Shown: piece after piece, positions 1-7,924 of the stretch | Layout of the letters: every line of letters starts with the position of its first letter | How positions within the stretch are numbered: the first letter of the stretch is position 1 | Assembly (NCBI RefSeq): GCF_016865585.1 | Contig: NZ_JAESND010000001.1 | Coordinates: forward strand, 62,001-126,000 | From: Jeongeupia naejangsanensis | GTDB lineage: Bacteria; Pseudomonadota; Gammaproteobacteria; Burkholderiales; Chitinibacteraceae | Reading direction: 5' to 3' | DNA: 64,000 nt | The notes under the pieces: model-generated | What the model saw: the letters and a program-made list of their open reading frames with translations, nothing else | Told to the model about the DNA's origin: nothing | The model's database searches: none | Position numbers and translations under genes: made by a program

Positions 1-1
1 C

Positions 2-547
2 GTCGTCTTCTGTTCTACTGTGGTCCATGCGCGAGCCTTCGCAGCCACGCTGCGGCTGTTTGGATTCCGCGCCGAGGCTATTACCGGCGACATGTTGCCC
101 AGGACGCGCGACAAGACCATGGAGGCGTTCCGGCGAGGCAATCTCGACATCGTGACTACGCGCGACCTGTTCAACGAAGGGGTGGATGTTCCCGACGTTG
201 ACATGATTGCGTTCATGCGTGTGACCCATAGCCGCCGCATCTTCGTCCAGCAGTTGGGCCGCGGACTGCGCCTGAGCCCGGGAAAGGACAAGGTCGTAGT
301 GCTGGACTTCGTGAGCGACCTGCGGCGTATCGCCGAGGTTATGGAGCTTGAACGTGCCGCGAAGGGCGATGTTGAGACAATGCGTCTCAGCGGTCGTTTC
401 GTGCAGTTTCGCGACATCGGCGCGAGTAGTGTCATGCTTAGTTGGATGAAGGATCAGGCGGATCTGTTTAGCCGCGAGGATGATCCGACCCTGGAGTTAC
501 CCCAGTTTGATTTTCCACCGACCAGCCCGCGAAGGGATGTGCAATGA
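2..547 (+). CDS. SF2 (DEAD/DEAH-type) helicase, C-terminal part; 5' end outside window
   Basis: The reading frame is open from the first bases of the window, so this is the 3' part of a longer gene; the GTG at position 20 is not a believable start. The visible part is a helicase C-terminal domain: an FCST block (motif IV region), VTTRDLFNEGVDVPDV (motif V) and QQLGRGLRLSPGK with a following VVVLDFV (motif VI, arginine finger), as in type III Res and HsdR-like SF2 ATPases. Such domains couple ATP hydrolysis to movement on nucleic acid. The stop overlaps the next ATG (ATGA at 544-547), so the two are probably translationally coupled. The neighbours (a PIN-like nuclease and a restriction system) suggest a defence role, which is inference. 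The N-terminal half would be needed to name the family. Confidence 0.85.
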   Translation, partial: VVFCSTVVHARAFAATLRLFGFRAEAITGDMLPRTRDKTMEAFRRGNLDIVTTRDLFNEGVDVPDVDMIAFMRVTHSRRIFVQQLGRGLRLSPGKDKVVVLDFVSDLRRIAEVMELERAAKGDVETMRLSGRFVQFRDIGASSVMLSWMKDQADLFSREDDPTLELPQFDFPPTSPRRDVQ

Positions 548-1071
548 AGTTGCCGGACGACGTACGCGACCGCATCCGCGATCTACTGTGGGAGCGAGCC
601 AACGACTTGGGCTGGTCGGGACTTCCCGATGCGGAGCGGTCACGCTGCTACGAGCATTGGACCCGTGAATCGGCTATTGGAGGGACGCTCGGGCACTACA
701 TGGACCCGCGCAAGGTCCGCGTATACATAAAAGATTCGCTGCTTAAGCCTTACGAACGCGCGCGCGTTTCGGACTCTGAGCAGGATATCCTCACGGTTTT
801 GGATGTTGACCCCACGCTTGAAGTCGTGCATCGCTACATCAAGCCCCACGGCCTGCATTTCATTAGCGGTCAGGTTGTCGCGTGGGGTAAGAGCCGGGAC
901 TGGAAGCTGCTCTTGATGGCTCTGTATGAGCGAACAGCCCTGAGCTCGGGCGCATCTCCGTTTGGCGCGGTGCTACTCGAAAGCGGCAACACGGCCGACG
1001 ATAGTAGGCGCACCCTAGTACGAGGAGCGGCCATGCGACTTGGTTTGAAGCGTGTTGAATGGATCGACTGA
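544..1071 (+). CDS. Unknown protein in helicase/PIN cassette (175 aa)
   Basis: The ATG overlaps the helicase stop by 4 bases, which fixes the start and implies co-translation. I do not recognise a domain. The protein is soluble, rich in charged and aromatic residues, with no signal peptide or membrane segment. The N-terminal third has a WERANDLGWSGL segment and the middle a GHYMDPRKVRVYIKDSLLKPY segment. The C-terminal part, with FGAVLLES and a basic LVRGAAMRLGLKRVEW end, could be a small alpha/beta domain. The next gene starts 19 bases downstream, so it is the middle member of a three-gene unit with an SF2 helicase and a PIN-like protein. It could be a nuclease, adaptor or sensor subunit; nothing in the sequence decides. 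Confidence 0.7.
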   Translation: MKLPDDVRDRIRDLLWERANDLGWSGLPDAERSRCYEHWTRESAIGGTLGHYMDPRKVRVYIKDSLLKPYERARVSDSEQDILTVLDVDPTLEVVHRYIKPHGLHFISGQVVAWGKSRDWKLLLMALYERTALSSGASPFGAVLLESGNTADDSRRTLVRGAAMRLGLKRVEWID

Positions 1072-1090
1072 CGCAGTTGGAGTGACATCA

Positions 1091-2212
1091 ATGAAAACAA
1101 CATTTGTCGGTTGGTATCCGAAGTCTCCCGCGCAACTCAAGGCGCTCTGGGATACCGCACTGATCGTCCCCGATACGAACATTCTTCTTCACTTGCTTCG
1201 CCACTCCGCCGAGGTACGGAGCCAGCTGATGGACGTTTTTGAGCGCAAGAAGGAGTCTCTGTGGATTCCGTATCAAGTTGGGATGGAGTTCCAGCGCCGC
1301 AGGCTTGACGTTCAGCAACAGGCTTTTGATGCCTATGACCGAGTCGGGGCCGATCTAGCCAAATTCGTCAATCAGGCTAAGGACGCACTGAACCAGTATC
1401 GCGCGCACCCGGTGATCGACATCGAGCGCGAATTGTCGGTGCTTGACATGTTCCAAGGTGACTTCCAGCAGCGTCTCGCGACAGCCAAGGCCCAACACCC
1501 CACGGAGGAGTTCAACGTGAGCTTTGCCAAGGTGACCGAGCTGTTCGCCGGAAGGGTAGGAATGAAGCCAGCGGTCGAGCGTATCGCGGCGATACACAAG
1601 GAAGGTAACGATCGATATGCGAAGAAAATACCGCCCGGTTTCGAGGACGCAAAGAAGGCGGCAGAAGGGGGGGATAAGTTTGGCGACCTAGTGATCTGGA
1701 TGGAAGTGATCGAGAAGGCTAAGGCGGACAAGAGACCGATTATCTTCGTAACCGATGACGGAAAGTCGGATTGGTGGCATATCCACCGCGGCAAAAAGAT
1801 AGGACCGCACCCTTCGCTTATCGAGGAGTTGCTCGAGACGACAGGGCAGGAGTTTCATATCTACGAATTGCTTCAATTCCTCCGTTATGCAGCGGACACT
1901 GGATCGGGGATTCAGGAGACATCGGTTCAGAAGATTGCGGAAACTATTGCTGCAGAGTCTGAGAGGGAGGCGCCTAACGCTGCGGCTGAGCGTGCGAAGT
2001 CGCAACGGATGCTAAGGTCTGAGCTGCACAGTAAGGAAGCAGAACTAGATGGTCTGATTAAGTCCCTCATTGACTTCCCGCCAACTCCGCAGCTAGTGGC
2101 ATCAGGTGAGGATGCCAAGTATGCGTTGAAATCGCGTATTGCTGAACTAACCGAAATTGTAAGCATTGTCCGCAGGCAATTGGCGGAGCTTGAAGACGTT
2201 TCAGGCCCCTAA
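1091..2212 (+). CDS. PIN-like domain protein (PIN_8 / DUF4935 type)
   Basis: The chosen ATG at 1091 has a GGAG 8 bases upstream and removes an N-terminal extension that would overlap the previous gene. The 373-aa product opens with a PIN-type strand IVPDTNILLHLL (Asp28 would be the first metal ligand), then GMEFQRRR (Glu66), a long charged helical insert, a GDLVIWMEVIEKA helix and the strand IIFVTDDGKSDWW. This matches the large bacterial PIN-like family that has helical insertions between the acidic residues. PIN domains are Mg-dependent ribonucleases. The last 100 residues are coiled-coil-like (many Glu, Lys, Ala). The family is often found beside restriction systems, so an effector nuclease role in a defence cassette is plausible but inferred. 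Confidence 0.8.
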   Translation: MKTTFVGWYPKSPAQLKALWDTALIVPDTNILLHLLRHSAEVRSQLMDVFERKKESLWIPYQVGMEFQRRRLDVQQQAFDAYDRVGADLAKFVNQAKDALNQYRAHPVIDIERELSVLDMFQGDFQQRLATAKAQHPTEEFNVSFAKVTELFAGRVGMKPAVERIAAIHKEGNDRYAKKIPPGFEDAKKAAEGGDKFGDLVIWMEVIEKAKADKRPIIFVTDDGKSDWWHIHRGKKIGPHPSLIEELLETTGQEFHIYELLQFLRYAADTGSGIQETSVQKIAETIAAESEREAPNAAAERAKSQRMLRSELHSKEAELDGLIKSLIDFPPTPQLVASGEDAKYALKSRIAELTEIVSIVRRQLAELEDVSGP

Positions 2213-2280
2213 TATCTGGACTCTAGCTTTGGTTGCGCAAGTAGTGTGACGTCCAATCGTCCGAGCAGATGGTGCTCCGT

Positions 2281-2320
2281 TTGAGTTCGTTTGAGTTCGT
2301 TTGAGTTCGTTTGAGTCTGT
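2281..2320 (+). repeat. 10-bp tandem repeat upstream of the restriction endonuclease gene
   Basis: The decamer TTGAGTTCGT is present three times exactly (2281-2310), followed by a fourth variant copy TTGAGTCTGT (2311-2320). It ends 14 bases before the TTG start of the Eco29kI-like gene and is followed by the likely ribosome-binding site (AGAGGAAAG, 2322-2330). The period equals about one DNA helical turn. Confidence 0.9.
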
Positions 2321-2334
2321 AAGAGGAAAGCGAT

Positions 2335-3003
2335 TTGAGTCAAGAACCATATAACCCACTGGCAAAGTCTAACCTTGGCGAAAGTGTCGCTGAAGCTCTG
2401 TTGCGCGTACCAGTGCGGCCACTGAATGACATTAAGCACTTGGTTGGCGCCGGGGTCTACGCCATCTACTACACCGGTGAATTCGCGGCCTATGTGCCTA
2501 TCGCGAGCCGCAATCGTGATGCTCTTTTCTTGCTGCCGATATATGTAGGCAAGGCAGTGCCGAAGGGGGCCCGTAAAGGGGGGCTCGGTTTTGACGCGAG
2601 CAAGGGCTACGCTCTGCGTAATCGGCTGAAGCAGCACGCATCCTCGATTAGTGAAGCACACAATCTCGACCTTATCGATTTTCACTATCGTGCCCTTACG
2701 GTTGATGACGTCTGGATTCCCTTGGGGGAGAACGTAGTCATTGAAAAGTATCAGCCACTTTGGAACAGAGTGATCGACGGCTTCGGCAACAAAACCCCAG
2801 GCAGGAGGCGCGCGACGCAGATGCGTTCGTCGTGGGATGTGCTGCACCCCGGTCGCAAGTTCGTCGATGCTCTTGACTTAGCTGCTAACCCGTTTTCAAC
2901 CGAAGAAATAGTGAAAAAAGTGGCTGACTTTTTCGAAGGCAATCTTCCGGACGCAGAAAAAATCTCTTCCGAGAACGAAGATGAGGACGAAGACGACCTC
3001 TAA
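2335..3003 (+). CDS. Eco29kI-family GIY-YIG type II restriction endonuclease
   Basis: The 222-aa product closely follows the Eco29kI/NgoMIII family, GIY-YIG nucleases that cut CCGCGG; Eco29kI itself is of similar size. The GIY strand is GVYAIYY (residues 40-46) and the YIG strand is LPIYVGKA (67-74). The remaining catalytic positions are visible: the Arg/His pair in LRNRLKQHA (95 or 97, and 101), the metal-binding Glu in VVIEKYQ (137) and the Asn in PLWN (144). The end is very acidic. The start is a TTG preceded by AGAGGAAAG at good spacing; a weak start codon fits the need to limit endonuclease synthesis. The gene converges on vsr and the methyltransferase gene (77-bp gap), giving a complete restriction-modification unit. 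Specificity for CCGCGG is inferred from family membership. Confidence 0.9.
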   Translation: MSQEPYNPLAKSNLGESVAEALLRVPVRPLNDIKHLVGAGVYAIYYTGEFAAYVPIASRNRDALFLLPIYVGKAVPKGARKGGLGFDASKGYALRNRLKQHASSISEAHNLDLIDFHYRALTVDDVWIPLGENVVIEKYQPLWNRVIDGFGNKTPGRRRATQMRSSWDVLHPGRKFVDALDLAANPFSTEEIVKKVADFFEGNLPDAEKISSENEDEDEDDL

Positions 3004-3080
3004 CAGCCAGTAAGCATTGTTTGAAGCCAGCCCCGCGATTTCATGTCCATGGGAATGATTGGGGGCGGCGTCGACTACGC

Positions 3081-3605
3081 TCAGGTATTTGGCGGTAACA
3101 CCTTCAACGTAGTCGCTGATTCGGTCACAGAGCATGGCAGGGGGCTCAGGCCGTTGGCATCAAGTTGGGCCGAGCCGGTGTCCGACTTCAGCCAGCCGCA
3201 CACGAGATTAAATACGTTTTCAGCATATTCAGGTTGAAGCTTACGTGTTGCGCACTCCCAGATTACCAGTACCCGCCAACCTTTCTCAATAAGCAAGTGC
3301 TGTTGTTTGGAATCCCGGACACAGTTGGCTGTTATTTTGGATGCCCAAAAGTCGGTGCGGGTCCCGGGAAGTCGGAAGTGCTTGCAGCCTGGGTGGCCGT
3401 GCCAGAAGCAGCCGTGCACGAACAGCACGGCCTTGTAGCGGGGGAAAACCAGATCCGGTTTGCCGGGCAGGTCGGGCGCATGCAGCCGGTAACGAAAGCC
3501 TCGCGCGTGCAGGGCCTTGCGGATCAGCATCTCGGGCTTGGTGTTCTTGCCCCGGATGCCGGACATCATCCGGCTGCGGGTAGCCTGATCGACGATGTCC
3601 GTCAT
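3081..3605 (-). CDS. vsr: Very short patch repair (Vsr) endonuclease
   Basis: This protein nicks DNA 5' to a T:G mismatch arising by deamination of 5-methylcytosine, starting repair back to C:G. The start MTDIVDQ at 3605 lies 11 bases after the methyltransferase stop on the same strand, so the pair is co-transcribed. Diagnostic segments are RSRMMSGIRGKNTKPEM at the N-terminus, the catalytic Asp in GKPDLVF, and the zinc site and core in VHGCFWHGHPGCKHF with a further Cys in TANCVRD and a WECATRK end. The product is 174 aa; the last 35 residues form an extra tail beyond the usual Vsr core. Partnership with a cytosine-5 methyltransferase fits the known role of Vsr; here it would protect the site used by the neighbouring restriction system. 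Confidence 0.93.
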   Translation of the reverse strand: MTDIVDQATRSRMMSGIRGKNTKPEMLIRKALHARGFRYRLHAPDLPGKPDLVFPRYKAVLFVHGCFWHGHPGCKHFRLPGTRTDFWASKITANCVRDSKQQHLLIEKGWRVLVIWECATRKLQPEYAENVFNLVCGWLKSDTGSAQLDANGLSPLPCSVTESATTLKVLPPNT

Positions 3606-3616
3606 GATGCGCGGCG

Positions 3617-4870
3617 CTAGAGCGGCAGCTCCGGCTGCAGGTCGTTCACCAGGAACTGGCGCATCAGCCGGGCCGTGTGAGCCATGACGTTGACCACGAC
3701 CGAGTTGCCGAACTGTTTGTAGGCACGGGTATCCGAGACTGGAATACGGAAGGTGTCGTCGAAGCCCATGAGGCGGGCGCATTCACGCGGCGTAAGCCGG
3801 CGCGGATTTTTGCCTTCACCCTGGTACACCAGGATCTCCGAACCGTCCTTGTAGTACCGGGCGGAGAGGGTGCGAGTCACACTGTCCGGCCCGACCAGAC
3901 CGAAGCCGAAGCCGTTGCCCTTTGCACGATGCTTTTCGGCATAGCCCTGCAAGTAGGCCCAGAGTTTGGGCGTGAGCGTGTACTTGTCGGGCACTTTGTT
4001 GTTGGCACGGTCGAAGAATCGGTCGCCATCCCAGGACAGTACCGGCTCGCTGCCATCGGTCTTGTGCAGGATGTCCTTGAGGGTCGTCGAACCCTTGGGG
4101 GGCAGGGGAATGGCATCCCATGCGAACGCGACTGGCTCGCGGAAGCCGACAATCAGGATCCGCTCGCGGTGTTGCGGCGTGAAATGGGCACCGTCGATGA
4201 CGCGATAGTGGATGTGGTAGCCGAGCTCCTCGGTGAGCGTCCGGCGAATAACGTCGAACGTCCTGCCTTTGTCATGCGACAGCAGATTCTTGACGTTCTC
4301 GAGCAGGAAGGCGCGCGGCTGCTTGTCCTTGATGATGCGCGCCACGTCGAAGAACAGCGTGCCCTGCGTTTCATCCTCGAAACCGTGCGCCCGGCCGAGC
4401 GCGTTCTTCTTCGACACGCCGGCGATGGAGAATGGCTGGCAGGGGAAGCCGGCCAGCAGTACATCGTGGTTCGGAATGTCCCCGGCGGCTACCCGCGTGA
4501 TGTCGCCATTCAGTTCGTGGCCATCGCCGCGGTAGTTTTCGGCATAGGTCTTCTGGGCGTAGCTGTCCCATTCGCTGGTGAATACGCAGCGGCCGCCGAC
4601 CCGCTCGAAGGCCTGCCGGATGCCGCCGATGCCGGCAAACAGGTCGATGAAGCGGAAATCCGATGTGTCGTCATCCTCGAACGGCAACACCGGGGGCAGC
4701 AGCTGCTTGAGCGCGTGCTTCACGTACTTGGGTGGTTCGCTCTCGCCGTTTTCCCAGCGACGGATGGTGCGGACATCGGCATCTAGCGCCTTGGCCAGTT
4801 CGACCTGGGATTTCTGCTTGCGCAGGATCCGGAGCATGGCCTGGATACTGTCGAGGTCGGGAGCATTCAT
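3617..4870 (-). CDS. DNA cytosine-5 methyltransferase with N-terminal HTH domain
   Basis: The protein transfers a methyl group from SAM to C5 of cytosine and presumably protects the chromosome from the adjacent Eco29kI-like enzyme. The 417 residues hold an XRE-type helix-turn-helix at about 18-55 ([20 protein letters not shown]), then the full set of m5C-MTase motifs: [15 protein letters not shown] (motif I, about 73), GFPCQPFS (motif IV, catalytic Cys144), ENVKNLL (VI), QHRERI (VIII), and RECARLMGF with QFGNSVVV (IX-X). An N-terminal HTH in this class is known to let the enzyme repress its own promoter (M.EcoRII, M.SsoII), and a palindromic site lies over the promoter here. It is upstream of vsr in one operon. 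The target site is inferred from the restriction partner. Confidence 0.92.
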   Translation of the reverse strand: MNAPDLDSIQAMLRILRKQKSQVELAKALDADVRTIRRWENGESEPPKYVKHALKQLLPPVLPFEDDDTSDFRFIDLFAGIGGIRQAFERVGGRCVFTSEWDSYAQKTYAENYRGDGHELNGDITRVAAGDIPNHDVLLAGFPCQPFSIAGVSKKNALGRAHGFEDETQGTLFFDVARIIKDKQPRAFLLENVKNLLSHDKGRTFDVIRRTLTEELGYHIHYRVIDGAHFTPQHRERILIVGFREPVAFAWDAIPLPPKGSTTLKDILHKTDGSEPVLSWDGDRFFDRANNKVPDKYTLTPKLWAYLQGYAEKHRAKGNGFGFGLVGPDSVTRTLSARYYKDGSEILVYQGEGKNPRRLTPRECARLMGFDDTFRIPVSDTRAYKQFGNSVVVNVMAHTARLMRQFLVNDLQPELPL

Positions 4871-4908
4871 GAGTCGGTTCTCTGGGTGAAAAAGCGGACA
4901 TTTCGTCC

Positions 4909-4951
4909 TTGTTCGTTGCCGGATTATATTGGTGAACGAACGTTCTTTTCA
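4909..4951 (-). promoter_or_regulatory. Methyltransferase promoter with overlapping inverted repeats (candidate autoregulatory operator)
   Basis: On the minus strand a perfect -10 TATAAT sits at 4928-4923. It is bracketed by a perfect 7-bp inverted repeat, GTTCGTT (4911-4917) and AACGAAC (4935-4941), and a second short palindrome GAACGTTC (4938-4945) lies towards the -35 region, which is weak. A repressor bound here would block the promoter, as expected for the HTH domain of the methyltransferase. The rest of 4871-5270 contains no convincing gene. Confidence 0.6.
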
Positions 4952-5271
4952 GGGGTTTTAGGCGCCGCATTTTTGTCAGGTCGGTCGACTGGATGTAGGC
5001 CAGTTTTTTGGGTGGGGCTATGCAGGGCGTTCCTTGCTCGTGGGTTCGGGAGGCCATTTCATTGATGCGACTATGACGGGTGCAGATACTTCAAGCTGGG
5101 CCGCTGGGTCTGGCATTTCGCTTATGGTACTCGTCTGGCCGTACCTCTCGTGCTAGTTCGAGTTGTCCCAGATTTTGGTATTGAGGTGTGCCGGGTAAGG
5201 TTCATTAACGCACGCCTCGGTTTTTATAGTGAATTTAGTAAGAATTTGCGACGTTGGGTGTGCGATGTCCG

Positions 5272-5299
5272 TATAATTAACAAAGTGCTTGTTCGTTGA
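5272..5299 (+). promoter_or_regulatory. Promoter of the HNH-like gene with a repeated GTTCGTT motif
   Basis: A perfect -10 TATAAT is at 5272-5277 with only a poor -35. Just downstream, CTTGTTCGTTG (5289-5299) repeats exactly the 11-mer at 4909-4919 in the methyltransferase promoter. This suggests that the HTH of the methyltransferase may also bind here. Confidence 0.45.
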
Positions 5300-5310
5300 G
5301 TGTTGTGCGC

Positions 5311-6000
5311 ATGGATGCTAGGCAGCTATTTATGGATGATCGTTTGAAGGGTGTTTGCACATACTGTGACGCAGTCGCAAACTCCCGTGATCATGTCCCT
5401 TCAAAAATTCTGTTAGATGAGCCATATCCAGACAATCTCCCAGTTGCTGAGTCATGCGTTAAGTGCAATCAAGGGTTTTCTGCTTCCGAAGAGTATTTCG
5501 CCTGCTTACTTGAGTGCGTCATAAACGGCACGACCACGCCAAGCAACAGTTTTAGAGAGAAAATCAGGGCTACGCTGATGGCGAGGCCATTGATTGCGCG
5601 AAAAATAGAATGTGGTAAAGATTTGAACTTGGCTGGTCAGTTGTTATGGAAGCCTGATTTTGATCGAGTGAAAGAAGTTGTATTGAAGCTGGCCCGTGGA
5701 CACATTGCATATGAGCTTGGAGTTCGGCATACAGAAGAGCCCGATTTACTCGAAATAATTCCGATGCCAAGTATGTCAGAGTTCCAAATGGAGTTATTTC
5801 TTTCACTCAACTGTAGCCATTTATATCCTGAAATTGGTAGTCGTGCGTTCGTTAATTTGTTTGCTGGTAAGCCTATGGCTTATGAACAGTGGTATACCGT
5901 ACAAGAAAGTCGCTATAAGTATTCAGTGGGTCAGTCTCGTGGAGACTGGGTAAAAATTGTAATCAGTGATTACCTGGCCTGTCATGTGGCATGGGAATGA
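5311..6000 (+). CDS. HNH-like zinc-knuckle protein, AT-rich
   Basis: The N-terminus has a Cys pair (CTYC), then SRDHVPSKILL and a second Cys pair in ESCVKCNQGFS followed by SEEYFACLL. This is the layout of a degenerate HNH/ββα-metal finger with two CxxC zinc knuckles; the DHVPSK His would be the catalytic base. The remaining 180 residues are not recognisable and have no membrane segment. ATG 5311 is used; an in-frame TTG at 5296 would add five residues, and no clear Shine-Dalgarno favours either. Base composition is distinctly more AT-rich than in the restriction genes, a sign of separate acquisition. A nuclease in a defence island is plausible but unproven. Confidence 0.65.
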   Translation: MDARQLFMDDRLKGVCTYCDAVANSRDHVPSKILLDEPYPDNLPVAESCVKCNQGFSASEEYFACLLECVINGTTTPSNSFREKIRATLMARPLIARKIECGKDLNLAGQLLWKPDFDRVKEVVLKLARGHIAYELGVRHTEEPDLLEIIPMPSMSEFQMELFLSLNCSHLYPEIGSRAFVNLFAGKPMAYEQWYTVQESRYKYSVGQSRGDWVKIVISDYLACHVAWE

Positions 6001-6084
6001 GTGTGTGTGGCTCCTCATTTAATTCGTGATGAGTAATGCCTTGTAGTCGATTTAGAGGTCGGTTGTTACTGGTAGGGGGCTGAA

Positions 6085-6612
6085 ATGGTGGTCATCAAAA
6101 AACCCAGTGATTGTTCTGATGCAGAATTGCAAAACTTCGCAACTCTTGTCCTTGCTGGTGGTGAGGTGGTGGCGGCGGGTCTTGATATGCTCATTAAGAA
6201 GGATGAGGCACTTGTTTTCTTGTTGCAGCACAATTGCCTTAAAGGTGTTGCGGCGATCAAAAAGCCGGGGCGGAATTACAGAAATAAGATCTTTCAAAAA
6301 GCAATGACGTCAACCATAGCCAATGAGTTCCAATTCGAGCTTGGCTGGGTATTTGTTCATCCTTCGTCACGTGGTGCCGGATTTTCACATGTACTGGTGA
6401 AGGCTGCACTTGGTGCAGCGGGAGGGCGACATACATTTGCAACCTCACGCTCTGACAATGCGCCTATGCACAAGGTTTTAAGTGCCCACGGATTGCTTAG
6501 AAGGGGGCAGGAGTATGTCTCCGATCGTGGCAATCAAAATCTTGTTCTGTTCGTAAGTAATGTCATTCGACGAGACTCTCTGGACGGGTCGCCACAAAAG
6601 CCCCGTTTTTAA
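6085..6612 (+). CDS. GNAT-family acyltransferase-like protein
   Basis: The 175-aa product shows the GNAT core: a beta-bulge strand FELGWVFVHPSSRG followed by AGFSHVLVKAAL, where RGxGxS/G-type residues would hold the CoA pyrophosphate, and a later TSRSDNAPMHKVLSAHGL segment that is typical of motif B. GNAT proteins transfer acyl groups from acyl-CoA to amines, tRNA or proteins. The N-terminal part (IKKDEALVFLLQHNCLKGVAAIKKPGR) is the usual substrate-side sheet. It lies 52 bases before the HNH gene in the same direction and could be its partner or an independent cassette; there is no HTH antitoxin beside it. The substrate cannot be predicted. Confidence 0.65.
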   Translation: MVVIKKPSDCSDAELQNFATLVLAGGEVVAAGLDMLIKKDEALVFLLQHNCLKGVAAIKKPGRNYRNKIFQKAMTSTIANEFQFELGWVFVHPSSRGAGFSHVLVKAALGAAGGRHTFATSRSDNAPMHKVLSAHGLLRRGQEYVSDRGNQNLVLFVSNVIRRDSLDGSPQKPRF

Positions 6613-6664
6613 GTTGGTGTCCTCGACGGTTCTAGAGATTTCGGTACCTAAACTGGAAAAAAAC

Positions 6665-7474
6665 ATGACTCGAAATTGGTTTCAGGCTGCGGGGGTTGTC
6701 TGGGGGGGGCTTATCCGCGCGGCTAGTCAGTCGCGAGTGCTCACATATACCGATGTCGCCAATCAAATCGCTACTAATCCGTTGTCAGTTAGGCATGCAC
6801 TTGACCCGATCCAGCAGTACTGCATGGACGCAGGCCTTCCGCCTCTCACTGCAATTGTGGTTGGTAAGGGTACTGAATTGCCTGGGACGGGTTTCATCGC
6901 GTGGGATGCCGATAATATCAGCTCTGCATACGAGGCCATATTTTCATTCAATTGGGACTCACATGCTAATCCGTTTAGCAGGTTTGGGCCCGAGGACACT
7001 CCTGAAACACTCGTTCAGCGGTTACTCAACGAACCATCCTCCGCTCAAGAGGTATATGCAATCGTCCGTGTTCGCGGGATGGCGCAGCGTATTTTTCGGA
7101 GCGCTTTAATGAAAGCATATGGCTCTCGCTGTGCGATGTGCGAGTTCAGTTTTCCTGAGGCCCTTGAGGCGGCGCATATAGTGCCGTGGCGCAATGCCAC
7201 GCAGTGCGAACGGATGAATCTGACGAATGGTGTATTGCTATGTTCGCTACACCATCGGCTATTCGATTCCGGATGCATGACGATAACTCGCTCCCTCCTG
7301 GTGTCGTATTGCGACCCCGATTGCAAGGATGGGCCATACTCGAGAGCTGATTTGGCGGTGACGCAGTCACTGCACGGAAGAAAAATCCACTTGCCTAGCA
7401 ACTGTGCATTATGGCCGAATAGCGAGTTCCTGAGAAGACGTCACGTTGAGCAACATTGGGGAGATTTGCCATGA
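6665..7474 (+). CDS. HNH endonuclease (putative restriction enzyme)
   Basis: A clear C-terminal HNH nuclease domain: CAMCEFSFPEALEAAHIVPW, where the His is the metal/catalytic residue, then NLTNGVLLCSLHHRLFDSG, with Asn and paired His as the second half of the ββα-metal fold. The CxxC stabilises zinc. The N-terminal 90 residues contain RVLTYTDVANQI and LPPLTAIVVGKG...PGTGF, which in outline recall the DNA-binding winged helix of alkyltransferase-like proteins; this is only a resemblance. ATG 6665 is chosen because GGAAA lies 5 bases upstream. The protein is 269 aa, with no methyltransferase nearby. It may be a modification-dependent or solitary nuclease acquired with the preceding AT-rich genes. 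Confidence 0.75.
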   Translation: MTRNWFQAAGVVWGGLIRAASQSRVLTYTDVANQIATNPLSVRHALDPIQQYCMDAGLPPLTAIVVGKGTELPGTGFIAWDADNISSAYEAIFSFNWDSHANPFSRFGPEDTPETLVQRLLNEPSSAQEVYAIVRVRGMAQRIFRSALMKAYGSRCAMCEFSFPEALEAAHIVPWRNATQCERMNLTNGVLLCSLHHRLFDSGCMTITRSLLVSYCDPDCKDGPYSRADLAVTQSLHGRKIHLPSNCALWPNSEFLRRRHVEQHWGDLP

Positions 7475-7924
7475 TTAAAAATTTTCTGTCGCCGCACAAT
7501 GGTTTCATCCACTTCCACTTCCGTTAGTTTAGCCACCAAAGGATCGTGGTCGTGCGCAAGGCTTGATGTGGCGAAAATGCGTTAAATATATTGAAAAACG
7601 GGATTTGAATAGCTTGCCGGCGCATGGTGTTTAACGAGAAATGGGCGGGTGGTTTTGAGTGCTTGTTCGGTGATTTTTTGAAGTTGCCTTGGAGCAAATA
7701 ATCATTGCAACAGCGTGCAGATTTTGTGCGAAAGCAAAGAGGGTGTTAGCAATGGTGCGCTTGTAAATGGTTTTGCGGCGAGCTTAGATGGCCCCACTCG
7801 CGAGCAATTCGCTTGCCATTCATCGTGCTCAAACCGGCGATCGAAATCGGTGAGTCGGAGCTTGGCGCTCCGCATGGTCGGCTGGGGCTGATAGGGTCAG
7901 CTCCAGCCGTTCGAGCCAAAACGC
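7475..7924. other. Intergenic region without a recognised gene; expected site of the left prophage boundary
   Basis: No open frame with coding character or RNA gene is apparent. It separates the AT-rich HNH gene from the 3' end of the phage integrase, so the left attachment site should lie here if the phage follows the lambda layout. No repeat longer than 11 bp shared with the right flank was found by eye. Confidence 0.5.

Noticed and set aside
3677-4786. 369-codon plus-strand frame
   Set aside because: Antisense to the cytosine methyltransferase, which has all motifs; no recognisable protein.
5284-7669. AGTGCTTGTTCG at 5284-5295 and 7658-7669 as direct repeats flanking a mobile cassette
   Set aside because: 12 bp is within chance for this distance and neither copy sits at a composition border.
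7811-7823. TTGCCATTCAT shared with the right flank (near 40698) as an att core
   Set aside because: Only 11 bp identical, and such a match is not surprising between two regions of about 500 bp; no longer alignment around it.
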